A stretch of DNA of 64,000 nucleotides from Solibacillus faecavium (lineage in GTDB: Bacteria > Bacillota > Bacilli > Bacillales_A > Planococcaceae), in contig NZ_JACSPZ010000003.1 of NCBI RefSeq assembly GCF_014836905.1, positions 372,001 to 436,000 on the forward strand, written 5' to 3'. Positions 55,286-63,988 of this stretch are shown piece by piece. Position numbers and translations under genes: made by a program. Each line of letters starts with the position of its first letter. Within the stretch, counting starts at the first letter, position 1. The notes under the pieces were generated by a model. The model was not told where the DNA came from. It saw only the letters and a program-made list of their open reading frames with translations, and made no database searches.

Positions 55286-56785
55286 ATGAATATTGAAGTG
55301 ATGGAAAAAACATTTGAAACACAAACTTCGGAAACATTAATTATCGGTGTTCAAAAGCACCGTGAGCAAATGAAAAATTGGTCATCTTTTAGTGATTTCT
55401 TTGGAGAGACAATTGATACATGGCTTCATACTGGAGAAATTTCAACAGAGTCTAAAACAATTACGAAATTGCCGTTTTCAGGAAACCATTCATCACTTAA
55501 GCGTATTTATTTTGTTGGTCTAGGTGAGCGTAAACATATGACAGCAGATGAACTACGTGAAGCATTTGCAACAGTAGGTAAAGAATTAAAGAATGCAAAA
55601 GTAAGTGATGTTGCAATTTGGGTAGAGTCATTTACTACGGATCAATTAGAAGAAACAGAAGTCGCATATTTAGCTGGAGAAGGGTTAAATTTAGGCTACT
55701 ATTCAACACTAAGCTATAAAACATCTTCAAATGAACCAAACACATACTTAGATCAGGTTCAATTTGTAACAGAGGCCAAGATAGAAGATGTTGTAGAAAA
55801 CTTCGAAGTTGGAAAAGTATATGCAGCTGCTGTAAATGAAGCGCGTACTTTGATTAACTTACCGCCGAATTTACTTACAGCAACAGATTTAGCTGATTAT
55901 GCAACAGAGCTTGCTAATATTTATGATTTAGAAGTGGAAATTTTAAATAAAGCACAGCTTGAGGAATTAGGTATGGGCGGTATTTTATCTGTCAACAAAG
56001 GTTCTGTAGAAGAGCCGCGTTTAATCACGATTAAATACCAGGGCAAACCAGAGTGGGAAGACGTGATTGGTTTTGTCGGCAAAGGTGTTACATACGACAC
56101 GGGCGGTTATTCTTTAAAACCTCGTGATGGTATGGTTGGTATGAAAGGTGATATGGGTGGTGCTGCAGCAGTACTTGGTGCGATGCGCATTATTGGTGAA
56201 ACACGGCCAAAGCAAAATGTAGTGGCAGTAATTGGCTCTACAGATAATATGGTGTCTGGAGAAGCCTTTAAACCTGATGATGTAATTACAATGTACAATG
56301 GGAAAACGGTTGAAGTACTTAATACAGATGCTGAAGGTCGTTTAGTACTGGCAGATGCCATGACATATGCTAAACAGCAAGGTGCCAACTACTTAATCGA
56401 TGTTGCAACTTTAACAGGCGGAGTAATTGTTGCACTTGGAAAAGATAAAACTGGTGCTTTAACAAATAACGAGGAATTTTTCGAAGAGTTTATGGAGGCG
56501 GCGATTGAAACAGGCGAGTTTGTTTGGCGTTTACCATTAACAGAAAGCGATAAAAAGCGTATTCGAAAGTCAGAAGTCGCGGATTTAAACAACTCACCAG
56601 GTCGTGATGGACATATGATTTTTGGTGGCGGCTTTGTTGGAGAATTTGCTGAAGGAACGCCATGGATTCACCTTGATATCGCAGGTACATCGGATGCAGG
56701 TGCACCACATGCTTTAGGGCCAAAAGGTGGAACAGGAGTCATGGTGCGTACATTAGCAACATTAGTAGAGCTACGCGATAATTAA
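55286..56785 (+). CDS. pepA: Leucyl aminopeptidase (M17)
   Basis: A 499-residue cytosol-type leucine aminopeptidase (B. subtilis YuiE). The C-terminal M17 catalytic domain holds the two-metal site: VGKGVTYDTGGYSLKP near 263 with the first Lys and Asp, MKGDMGGAA near 287, and the signature NTDAEGRLVLADAM near 345. It removes N-terminal residues from peptides during protein turnover. The start follows an ideal TAGGAGG. Single gene with terminator. Family hexamers may also bind DNA; nothing here tests that. Confidence 0.94.
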   Translation: MNIEVMEKTFETQTSETLIIGVQKHREQMKNWSSFSDFFGETIDTWLHTGEISTESKTITKLPFSGNHSSLKRIYFVGLGERKHMTADELREAFATVGKELKNAKVSDVAIWVESFTTDQLEETEVAYLAGEGLNLGYYSTLSYKTSSNEPNTYLDQVQFVTEAKIEDVVENFEVGKVYAAAVNEARTLINLPPNLLTATDLADYATELANIYDLEVEILNKAQLEELGMGGILSVNKGSVEEPRLITIKYQGKPEWEDVIGFVGKGVTYDTGGYSLKPRDGMVGMKGDMGGAAAVLGAMRIIGETRPKQNVVAVIGSTDNMVSGEAFKPDDVITMYNGKTVEVLNTDAEGRLVLADAMTYAKQQGANYLIDVATLTGGVIVALGKDKTGALTNNEEFFEEFMEAAIETGEFVWRLPLTESDKKRIRKSEVADLNNSPGRDGHMIFGGGFVGEFAEGTPWIHLDIAGTSDAGAPHALGPKGGTGVMVRTLATLVELRDN

Positions 56786-56796
56786 TATATTTGAGA

Positions 56797-56842
56797 AGAT
56801 GTCTTGTAAGTATAAAACTTATGGGACATCTTTTTATTTTTA
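56797..56842 (+). terminator. Intrinsic terminator of pepA
   Basis: AGATGTCTTGTAAG pairs with CTTATGGGACATCT (G-T pairs) before a T-rich tail. Confidence 0.82.
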
Positions 56843-56905
56843 GGCAATTGACCAATGGCTCTATAAATTATGAATACACTATTTATAAGGGAGGAGGACA
56901 TAAAC

Positions 56906-57118
56906 ATGGTTAATCGTAACCCATATTTTAATTCAGGGTTTGTATATCCATTTGGTGTTCCGTTTTTAGGTAGTTTTCTAGGAGGCTTTTTAGGGGGGTC
57001 ACTTAATAACAATTACTCACCTAATTACCCACCATACGGGCCGTATCCACCAAATTATCCGCCGAATTACTACTATCCACCTTATAATTACCCACCATAC
57101 CGACGACGTTATTGGTAA
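56906..57118 (+). CDS. Gly- and Pro/Tyr-rich small protein, possibly spore coat
   Basis: A 70-residue low-complexity protein. The first third, FVYPFGVPFLGSFLGGFLGG, is hydrophobic and Gly-rich. From about residue 34 it is built of Pro-Pro-Tyr/Asn-Tyr-Pro repeats (PNYPPYGPYPPNYPP then YYYPPYNYPPYRRRYW). The ATG at 56906 follows GGGAGGAGG, a very strong ribosome site, so it is translated well. Such Tyr/Pro-rich peptides are common in spore coats and can be cross-linked. The coat assignment is inference; no named family is recognised. Confidence 0.75.
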   Translation: MVNRNPYFNSGFVYPFGVPFLGSFLGGFLGGSLNNNYSPNYPPYGPYPPNYPPNYYYPPYNYPPYRRRYW

Positions 57119-57216
57119 ATAGGAGATAATTATAGGTAAAGACATACTTGCTCGTAACAGTATTGTTAGCTATGATGTAAGAATGAAATATTACGATTTT
57201 TGAGGGAAATGAATTT

Positions 57217-57777
57217 ATGAAAAACCCATATTTATATGGATACTTACCATTAATAACAATCATTTTATTTAGTTTTTCATTCAGTATGTTTGCTATATCT
57301 GAATCTTTACAATTACTTCACGCAGTTGGTGTATACAACGGTATGCGTGAGTTTTTATCGGATTTAGAATTGCGTTTCGTACTACTAATAGTATTTGCAT
57401 TATTATTTTTTATGCTATTTTCAGCATTGAAGCTTATTGGTGAAACGATTCATGAGCTTGGAATGTTATTTTTCTCAAAAGATAAAGAGGGGCAAACAAT
57501 TCATGCAGCGCGTGGAGGATATGTTATCTTCTTTTTCGGAGCATTTACTTCTATCATCGGATTTCAATCGTTACTTATTTTAGTCATTGTTTTTTTAATA
57601 ACAGTATTTTGTTATTTTATTTACAATGTCTATAAAGTGAGTCAGTATATGTCCATTACAGGTGTGATTGGGTTAATTTTCTTTGAAATAATTACTTGGT
57701 CAATAGTAGTGGTGTTAGTCATCTATGCGATTGTGAAGCTTTACAATGGAATACTTGCGGGCTTGCCATTTGCATAA
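57217..57777 (+). CDS. yufK: Membrane protein YufK (DUF5366-like)
   Basis: A 186-residue polytopic protein with five or so hydrophobic segments. It begins MKNPYLYGYLPLITIILFSF, with GMREFLSDLELRFVLLIVFA near 42-61 and LIGETIHELGMLFFSKDKEG near 76-95, resembling YufK of B. subtilis as I recall it. The function is unknown. In B. subtilis yufK is also near pbpD. The ATG follows GAGGGAA. Single gene, convergent with pbpD. Confidence 0.72.
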   Translation: MKNPYLYGYLPLITIILFSFSFSMFAISESLQLLHAVGVYNGMREFLSDLELRFVLLIVFALLFFMLFSALKLIGETIHELGMLFFSKDKEGQTIHAARGGYVIFFFGAFTSIIGFQSLLILVIVFLITVFCYFIYNVYKVSQYMSITGVIGLIFFEIITWSIVVVLVIYAIVKLYNGILAGLPFA

Positions 57778-57781
57778 AATA

Positions 57782-57843
57782 AAAAAAGCTTGTTAACATT
57801 TTAGCGGGGGAGGTGCGCTATACATTAGTTAACAAGCTTTTTT
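57782..57843. terminator. Bidirectional terminator with structured loop
   Basis: AAAAAAGCTTGTTAAC and GTTAACAAGCTTTTTT form a perfect 16-bp stem. The 30-base loop holds a second stem TAGCG/CGCTA enclosing GGGGAGGTG, a ribosome-site-like sequence. It lies between convergent yufK and pbpD. Confidence 0.9.
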
Positions 57844-57881
57844 ATTATGTTTGGCTATGTAGTTTTGCGGTTACTACATAC

Positions 57882-59732
57882 TTAATCTGTTATTGCATTA
57901 AATATAGAAAAGTGAATTTTTGAACTTTCAATTGACTCCATTGAGCGAGGTCTATCATAGCCGACCCAAATAGCCGTTGTATAATCATTCGTTAGCCCTG
58001 CTATCCAGTAATCTTTAAATGCATTTGTCGTACCTGTTTTTGCCCCGATATACTCTGAAGAACTATAAAGACCTCGTGCAGTACCACTTGTTACAGTCGC
58101 ATTTAATAAATCACGCATCGTTTTAGTCGTTGTTGCAGACCAAATTTCCTCACGATCACGAGACCAGCTATATAGCACGTTTCCTGTTAAGTCTGTTACT
58201 TTTCGGATACTGCGTACAGGCGAGTAGAAGCCATCGATAAAACTAGAATAGGCATCGGCCATTTCAAGTGATGTTACCCCATAAGTTAATCCACCCAATG
58301 CCGCAGCAAAAGTCCGATCTTTATCCACTATTGATTGAAAGCCGAATTGATCTATATAAGAAAAAGCTGTATCGACTCCAACCGTATTAAAAATTCGGAG
58401 TGCACTTGTGTTAATACTATTTTTGAAAGCTGTTTCAACAGTTACATTGTTATACCAAATACGGCCGTAATTTTCTGGACAAAAGTTGCCAATACAATAA
58501 GGACCACCATTTATACTCGAATATTTCGTACCAGTAGTCGTTTCAAAATAAGGTGCAAATACACTAATCGGTTTAAATGCAGAGCCTGGCTGTCTAGGTG
58601 CTTGGTAAGCGCGGTGTAAATCGTGCTTTTTATAATCTTTGCCTCCAAAAATACTGATAACTTCCCGTGTTTCGTTGTCAATAACAGTGGCACTTGCCTG
58701 TAAATCGGAATTAGGTAAAATCCGATTGATAGCAATTTCATCTTGACGCTGTTTTTCCGGTTGAAGTGCTGTATATACGTTAATACCTTGACGTAAAATT
58801 AAATCAATTTTCTTTTGAAGCTCTAATTGCAAGATTTCCTTCTCCATTTTATCCGAAGTCTTGTCAATAAGTTCACGATAGCCAGTTTGATCAGCGATAA
58901 GCCATTTGAGCTCCTGCAAAACGAATGTGCTGTAACTAGGATACTGTTGTGTCTTTTGTTTTACTTCCAATTGGATGCTTTCTTCTTTATAGGCAATCGC
59001 TTCTGTTGCAGTAATAGCACCATGCTCCATGAGCTTATCGATTAATCTTTCTTGGCGATTTTTTGTGTTTTCAAAATGTTGAATAGGATCGTATAAGGTC
59101 GGGCTATTAGGGATTGCTGCGATAAAGGCAATCTCAGCAACCGAAAGCTTCGTTAATGGGCGATTAAAATAATAGGTTGCTGCAGCTCCAATACCATAAA
59201 CTTGATTGCTAAAATACATTTCATTTAAATACATTTCAAAAATCTCATCTTTTGAATAAGTCTTTTCTATTTCATAGGCATAAAAAAGCTCCATTAATTT
59301 ACGTTCGTACGTTTTGTCTGTAGACAAATAGCGCATTCTTACTAACTGTTGCGTAATGGTAGAACCACCCTGCTGAATGGACTGTTCGGACGTATTAGCT
59401 ATAAAAGCCCGAGCAATGGCACTTACGTCAAAACCAATATGATTGTAAAAGTTTTCATCTTCACTATATATGAATAGCTGTTTCACTATTTCAGGTATTT
59501 CATTTAAGGGAAGGGGTTGTGACCATTCTATATATTCTTCGCTGAAAATCACCTTATTTGCATCATATAAATTGACGGGAAAGGTTGAGACAACTTCAGG
59601 AAGCTCAATGGACTCCGCAATTTGTTGTTCATATTGCTTAGCTTCTCCTATTTCGACCCATACTTCACTACCAATTAATAGGAGTAAGGGGATGCTACAT
59701 AAAATGACTATGTAGCCGAATATTTGTTTCAT
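57882..59732 (-). CDS. pbpD: Class A penicillin-binding protein (PBP4-like)
   Basis: A 616-residue bifunctional peptidoglycan synthase anchored by one N-terminal helix (about 5-22). The GT51 glycosyltransferase domain (about 60-230) has SEDENFYNHIGFD with the catalytic Glu, QGGSTITQQLVR and RKLMELFYAYEIEK. The transpeptidase domain (about 340-610) has SxxK as GSAFKPIS, SxN as SINTSA and KTG as GAKTGTT. All catalytic motifs are intact. Length and position next to yuxJ match B. subtilis PbpD. The start follows GGGGGCC. It polymerises and cross-links wall at the outer membrane face. Confidence 0.93.
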   Translation of the reverse strand: MKQIFGYIVILCSIPLLLLIGSEVWVEIGEAKQYEQQIAESIELPEVVSTFPVNLYDANKVIFSEEYIEWSQPLPLNEIPEIVKQLFIYSEDENFYNHIGFDVSAIARAFIANTSEQSIQQGGSTITQQLVRMRYLSTDKTYERKLMELFYAYEIEKTYSKDEIFEMYLNEMYFSNQVYGIGAAATYYFNRPLTKLSVAEIAFIAAIPNSPTLYDPIQHFENTKNRQERLIDKLMEHGAITATEAIAYKEESIQLEVKQKTQQYPSYSTFVLQELKWLIADQTGYRELIDKTSDKMEKEILQLELQKKIDLILRQGINVYTALQPEKQRQDEIAINRILPNSDLQASATVIDNETREVISIFGGKDYKKHDLHRAYQAPRQPGSAFKPISVFAPYFETTTGTKYSSINGGPYCIGNFCPENYGRIWYNNVTVETAFKNSINTSALRIFNTVGVDTAFSYIDQFGFQSIVDKDRTFAAALGGLTYGVTSLEMADAYSSFIDGFYSPVRSIRKVTDLTGNVLYSWSRDREEIWSATTTKTMRDLLNATVTSGTARGLYSSSEYIGAKTGTTNAFKDYWIAGLTNDYTTAIWVGYDRPRSMESIESSKIHFSIFNAITD

Positions 59733-59789
59733 CTTTTAATCGGCCCCCATATGTTGTTTTCTAAAAAAGAATACCATATTCATATGGAT

Positions 59790-61016
59790 CTAAGCATGTT
59801 TTTTTAAGAGCTCCTTCATATTTTGCTCAGGGAGCTTCTTTAAAATGGACATGACAATAAATGCGATTAAAAATAATAAGCTAGTCGAATAGAATACCGA
59901 ATGGATACCACCGATACTAGCAACTACTCCACCTAGTACTGGTCCTAATATATTGCCAAGGAAACGGAAGCTTTGGTTATAGCCCATAATTTCCCCTTGA
60001 ACCTCAACCGGAGCTTCCCTACGAATAAGGGCAGAAGTGATTGGAATAAGCCCACCCGAAACAATTCCGAATAAAAAGCGCAATCCAATTAACTGCCATA
60101 ACTCTGTTACAAATGCTTGGGGAATGATGATAATTACAGCAACGATTAATAAATAAGATAATATTCTTTCATAGCCGTAATGGTCACTCAATTTCCCCCA
60201 AAACCTGGCAAAGCATATGTTTCCGAGTCCTGCAGCACTAAAAGTAATTCCCGCAAGCAATGCGACTTCCTGCGAAGGGGTAAGTTCTGAAACATATAGC
60301 GACAGCAAAGGTTGAATACTGAAATTTCCGATTTGGATTAATGTCGTTACAAGCATGACATTTATAATTAATCGATGATGGAAAATCGCCCAAATAACAT
60401 TCTTGCTGGCGTAAATTGCATTTTTCGTTTTCCGTATAATAGTCGGTTCGTGAATACCTACTATAATAATTATTGCCGCAATTCCAATAGCAACTGCAGT
60501 AATAATAAATGTATATTTAAAACCGAATGTATCGGCCATTACTCCACCTAAAACAGGACCAAACAATGTCCCACCGACGCTGCCCATTTGCAGAGTACCT
60601 AATGTTTTTCCAGCCACTTCTTTTGGCGTATGTCTACTTATAAAGGCGATAGAGGTTGGAATAAAACCAGTGACGACACCCATAGCTAATCTTAATACGA
60701 AAAACTGCTCAACATTTTGGACGTAACCCATTAAAAAAATACTTGTTGCTACACCTATGCAGTTAATAATCATAATTGGTTTGTATCCGTATTTGTCAGC
60801 TATTCTTCCCCATATAGGAGACATTAAAAATGCTGTAACAAATGTCGCAGCAAAGATTAAACCAGCCCAGGTTTGAACATAGTCGTCTGAAAAATCCCCT
60901 AACGTATCAATATACAAAGACAAAAACGGCATAATCATCGTAGCGGCCGCTGCAACTATAAAGTTTGCTACTAAAATGATGATGAAATTATGTCTCATAT
61001 TTTTCAAATTAATCAC
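59790..61016 (-). CDS. yuxJ: MFS efflux transporter YuxJ
   Basis: A 408-residue, 12-helix MFS drug:H+ antiporter-1 protein. Motif A GRIADKYGYKPIM is near 70, and motif C GGTLFGPVLGGVMAD near 148. A second motif A-like WGKLSDHYGYERIL is near 267. B. subtilis YuxJ lies next to pbpD in the same way. Substrate unknown. The GTG start has GGAAGAA close upstream; TTG at 61007 and ATG at 60998 are alternatives. It is transcribed in the same direction as pbpD, 57 bases ahead of it. Confidence 0.85.
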   Translation of the reverse strand: MINLKNMRHNFIIILVANFIVAAAATMIMPFLSLYIDTLGDFSDDYVQTWAGLIFAATFVTAFLMSPIWGRIADKYGYKPIMIINCIGVATSIFLMGYVQNVEQFFVLRLAMGVVTGFIPTSIAFISRHTPKEVAGKTLGTLQMGSVGGTLFGPVLGGVMADTFGFKYTFIITAVAIGIAAIIIIVGIHEPTIIRKTKNAIYASKNVIWAIFHHRLIINVMLVTTLIQIGNFSIQPLLSLYVSELTPSQEVALLAGITFSAAGLGNICFARFWGKLSDHYGYERILSYLLIVAVIIIIPQAFVTELWQLIGLRFLFGIVSGGLIPITSALIRREAPVEVQGEIMGYNQSFRFLGNILGPVLGGVVASIGGIHSVFYSTSLLFLIAFIVMSILKKLPEQNMKELLKKHA

Positions 61017-61195
61017 ATTCTTCCATAATATTTGTAATATAGTATAACTTATTTCGGAATACGAAGGAAGTCCCTCGCATGTTATTAGCTTAAAATAACA
61101 GAGTTATGGTAAACTGAAACTTGGTAGAAAAGGGGAAGTTCGGTTCTATTACCTATACCCAACCATTCCATATTTTATTTAAAGGAGAGACAAAA

Positions 61196-61783
61196 ATGTT
61201 TCCACAATTAACGAAAGAATTAAATCCAGGCGAAGTAATGGTAGAAATGAAAACAACGATGGGCTCAATCAAAATTAAATTATTCCCGGAGCACGCACCA
61301 AAAACAGTTGAAAACTTTTTAGGTCACGCGAAATCAGGTTATTATAACGGTATTATTTTCCACCGTGTCATTCCAAAGTTCATGATTCAAGGTGGCGACC
61401 CTACTGGTACAGGTATGGGCGGAGAGTCAATTTGGGGCGGTACATTCGAAGATGAGTGTGTACCTGAATTATTAAATATCCGTGGTGCTTTATCTATGGC
61501 CAATGCTGGTCCAGGCACAAACGGTTCTCAATTCTTCATCGTACAAGCACCACAAGTGGAAGTATCTATGCTAAAACAAATGGAAGTACGCGGTTGGTCG
61601 AAGGAAGATGTAGAAGTATACAAGAAAAACGGTGGTACGCCATGGTTGGATGGTAAACATACTGTATTCGGACAAGTAGTGGAAGGCATGGATGTTGTTG
61701 ACAATATTACGAACGTTGACCGAAATATGCACGATAAACCAAAAGAAGATGTTAAGATTGAGTCAATCACTGTAATTGACTAA
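61196..61783 (+). CDS. Cyclophilin-type peptidyl-prolyl isomerase
   Basis: A 195-residue cytoplasmic cyclophilin. Active-site blocks are [19 protein letters not shown] near 58-76 (catalytic Arg, Phe, Met, Gln), [13 protein letters not shown] near 102 and [14 protein letters not shown] near 155. Compared with PpiB (about 143 residues) it carries an insert of about 40 residues ([20 protein letters not shown] and after) before the HTVFG block, a form seen in some Bacillales. The ATG at 61196 follows AAAGGAGAG; a long upstream frame has no site. A small membrane protein gene follows after 22 bases. Confidence 0.93.
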   Translation: MFPQLTKELNPGEVMVEMKTTMGSIKIKLFPEHAPKTVENFLGHAKSGYYNGIIFHRVIPKFMIQGGDPTGTGMGGESIWGGTFEDECVPELLNIRGALSMANAGPGTNGSQFFIVQAPQVEVSMLKQMEVRGWSKEDVEVYKKNGGTPWLDGKHTVFGQVVEGMDVVDNITNVDRNMHDKPKEDVKIESITVID

Positions 61784-61805
61784 TTTTTAAAGGAAGTGTG
61801 AGCAC

Positions 61806-62051
61806 GTGAACCAATTTTTAATGAATTTCTCTGGTGGCTTTTTATATTTCCCGGAAGACAAATCACTTTATCTTCCTGCTGCAATTGAATTCGCGATTTT
61901 ACTGATTATTGTTTTTGCTACATTCCGTTTTATTCGTCGTATCGCTGCTCGCCAAGCTGCACAAGCAAAAGTTTTAGAAGAACGCGCATTAAAGGAACGT
62001 AATGAGCGTATGGCTAAAGAACAGGCATTGGAACAGTTACAAAAACAATAA
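61806..62051 (+). CDS. Small membrane protein with charged coiled-coil tail
   Basis: An 81-residue protein. It has a short N-terminal stretch, one membrane helix (about 24-42, AAIEFAILLIIVFATFRFI), then a very basic RRIAARQAAQAKVLEERALK-type helix rich in Ala, Glu and Lys to the end, likely a coiled coil in the cytoplasm. The GTG start follows AAAGGAAG. It is probably cotranscribed with the cyclophilin gene and closed by a strong terminator. No family is recognised; a scaffold or localisation role is only a guess. Confidence 0.75.
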   Translation: MNQFLMNFSGGFLYFPEDKSLYLPAAIEFAILLIIVFATFRFIRRIAARQAAQAKVLEERALKERNERMAKEQALEQLQKQ

Positions 62052-62061
62052 TCGAAATGTA

Positions 62062-62105
62062 GAAGGGGCTATCCGAAAAGAATTTTCCGGATAGCCCCTT
62101 TTTTG
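62062..62105. terminator. Bidirectional terminator
   Basis: AAGGGGCTATCCG pairs with CGGATAGCCCCTT, followed by TTTT, between the small membrane protein and patB. Confidence 0.92.
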
Positions 62106-63281
62106 CTATTTAAATGTTTGCAAAGTTTTTTTAATGCCTTCAACGCCAACTTTTAACGTATCAAATGGACATGCAACATTGATTCGTAAAAAGCCTCGAC
62201 CAGCTTCCGTGTATTTCGTACCGGGATCTAGAGCAACTTGTCCGATTGTTAGAAGTCGATTCATTATTTCTTTTTCCTCAATGCCAGTTGCGCGGTAGTC
62301 GATCCACATTAAATAGGTTGCATCAGGAATTTTTACATTAATTCCTTCAATTGCATTTAATTCTTTTGCAACATATTCCATATTATTTTTTAAGTATAAA
62401 AGCAATTCATCTAACCATTGGCCACCATCATTATAGACAGCTTTTACAGCGGTGCTTGCAAAAGTATTTAAGCCAAGATTTCCATGTGCCTGTGAATTTT
62501 TTCCGAGAGCTGTAAATAACTCTTTATTTGGCGCAACAATCATTGCAGCATGAATACCAGCTATATTAAATGTTTTAGTAGGCGCAATACAAGTAATGAT
62601 TTTTGCTTCAGCAGCATTTGGCAATGTAAAAATAGGTGTATAGGCTTTTTGGATTAAAATGTCTGCATGAATTTCATCGGATAATAAATACACATCATAT
62701 TGAATACATAAAGCGACAAGCTGTTCAAGTTCTTTACGCTCCCAAACAATCCCTGCTGGATTATGGGGATTACATAAAATAAACATTTTAACACCAGTAC
62801 GGAAAACTTCTTCTAGTGTTTCAAAATTAATTGTGTAAATGCCACTTTCTTCTGTTAAGTCGCAAGTCACGACTTCCCGCATCTGGTCTTTAGGGACATT
62901 GAAGAATGGGGGATATGCCGGAGTAGACATGGCGATTTTGTCTCCAACTTCTGTGAATGTCTCGATTATCGTAGCAATTGCTGGTACTACACCAGGTTGG
63001 AATAGGATGGTAGATGGATCAATGTTCCACTGATGACGTGTTTCATACCATTTAACGATTGCATCCTTTACTTCATCACTCGCAAATGTATAGCCAAATA
63101 TAGGATGCTCCAATCTTTCTTTTATAGCCTGAGTCATAGCAGGGGGAGGGGGAAAGTCCATATCAGCTACCCACATTGGTAAAATATTCGAAGTATCCTC
63201 TAAATTGTATACTGCACTCATCATATCCCATTTAATTGAATCGGAATTACGGCGAGCGTGAATTTCGTTAAAAATAGACAT
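62106..63281 (-). CDS. patB: PLP-dependent C-S lyase (MalY/PatB family)
   Basis: A 391-residue fold-type I aminotransferase-like enzyme of the MalY/PatB subgroup, which cleaves cystathionine and related thioethers to homocysteine or thiols, pyruvate and ammonia. Landmarks are MWVADMDFPPPPAMTQAI near 36, CNPHNPAGIVW near 168, LLSDEIHADIL near 198 and the PLP lysine in APTKTFNIAGIHAAM near 232. The start follows AGAGGAT. B. subtilis patB is likewise near yugE, yuxJ and pbpD. It could feed sulfur metabolism along with the metNPQ uptake system. Confidence 0.92.
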   Translation of the reverse strand: MSIFNEIHARRNSDSIKWDMMSAVYNLEDTSNILPMWVADMDFPPPPAMTQAIKERLEHPIFGYTFASDEVKDAIVKWYETRHQWNIDPSTILFQPGVVPAIATIIETFTEVGDKIAMSTPAYPPFFNVPKDQMREVVTCDLTEESGIYTINFETLEEVFRTGVKMFILCNPHNPAGIVWERKELEQLVALCIQYDVYLLSDEIHADILIQKAYTPIFTLPNAAEAKIITCIAPTKTFNIAGIHAAMIVAPNKELFTALGKNSQAHGNLGLNTFASTAVKAVYNDGGQWLDELLLYLKNNMEYVAKELNAIEGINVKIPDATYLMWIDYRATGIEEKEIMNRLLTIGQVALDPGTKYTEAGRGFLRINVACPFDTLKVGVEGIKKTLQTFK

Positions 63282-63361
63282 TATAATCCTCTTTTCTATA
63301 GAAATTATTTTTACTTATGTTATTATACTAACTATTATAAGAGAGTAATAGGGTGAGGGAA

Positions 63362-63622
63362 ATGGATAATATTGAAATGAATCAAAAGTGTGTTCATATA
63401 TTACAAAATTGGGATCCATTCGGATTTGGTATTCATAGCTATGATACGGAGACAGCCGATGTTGTAGCCGCATTACAAGGGATAGATGATCCAACAGAGC
63501 TAGGGAAAGTAATTCAGAAAGTTTATGAGTATTCATTTGAACAATGGATTCCTTTTGAACGCTGTGTAGCTATTGCGTATAAATTACTTGCGGTAAAATT
63601 TGAAGCCAAATGCATCATTTAA
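63362..63622 (+). CDS. yugE: DUF1871 protein YugE
   Basis: An 86-residue helical protein matching YugE/DUF1871 of Bacillales: WDPFGFGIHSYDTETADVVA near 16-35, then LGKVIQKVYEYSFEQW near 47. The function is unknown. In B. subtilis it also neighbours patB. AGGGTGAGGG lies just before the ATG at 63362; the GTG at 63353 inside it is a less likely start. Divergent from patB, about 80 bp apart. Confidence 0.82.
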   Translation: MDNIEMNQKCVHILQNWDPFGFGIHSYDTETADVVAALQGIDDPTELGKVIQKVYEYSFEQWIPFERCVAIAYKLLAVKFEAKCII

Positions 63623-63625
63623 AAA

Positions 63626-63661
63626 AAAGCGAGCGACCTTTAACTAAGGCCGCTCGCTTTT
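63626..63661. terminator. Bidirectional terminator (yugE / XRE gene)
   Basis: AAAAGCGAGCGACCTT pairs with AAGGCCGCTCGCTTTT (one mismatch). The right arm includes the end of the XRE gene. Confidence 0.9.
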
Positions 63662-63867
63662 ATATTTAAGCCATCCATTAAATTTGACACTGGTACTTCC
63701 AAAATCGTCGATAATAATAATATTGTTTGCGTCGAAGGGATCTGGTCACCTTTTTCATAGGCTGTCAGCTTTTCAATGCCTACTTGTGTCTTTTTTGAAA
63801 GGTCTTCAATGGATAAGCTTTTTTCTAGACGCAATATTTTTAACTGTTCATGAAGCTTTAATTTCAC
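63640..63867 (-). CDS. XRE-family DNA-binding protein
   Basis: A 75-residue single-domain helix-turn-helix protein. The HTH covers about 8-62: LKILRLEKSLSIEDLSKKTQ, then VGIEKLTAYEKGDQIPSTQT and LLLSTILEVPVSNLM, the usual five-helix Cro/C1 fold with the YEKG turn. No effector domain is present. I take the GTG at 63867, 10 bases after GGAAGGA; the GTG at 63876 is too close to that site. It is a single gene. Target genes unknown; no phage genes are nearby. Confidence 0.85.
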   Translation of the reverse strand: MKLKLHEQLKILRLEKSLSIEDLSKKTQVGIEKLTAYEKGDQIPSTQTILLLSTILEVPVSNLMDGLNIKASGLS

Positions 63868-63951
63868 TTGGTGCACATCCTTCCAATATATTCTTTTTAC
63901 TTATTATAATATGTAGAACTATTTATGAAATCCCCTGTTTATGACAAAAAT

Positions 63952-63988
63952 AAAAACTTGTTCAAAATTTCAATTTGAACAAGTTTTT
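63952..63988. terminator. Terminator at the right edge
   Basis: AAAAACTTGTTCAAA and TTTGAACAAGTTTTT form a perfect 15-bp stem with a 7-base loop. It probably ends a gene lying beyond the right edge on the minus strand. Confidence 0.8.
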
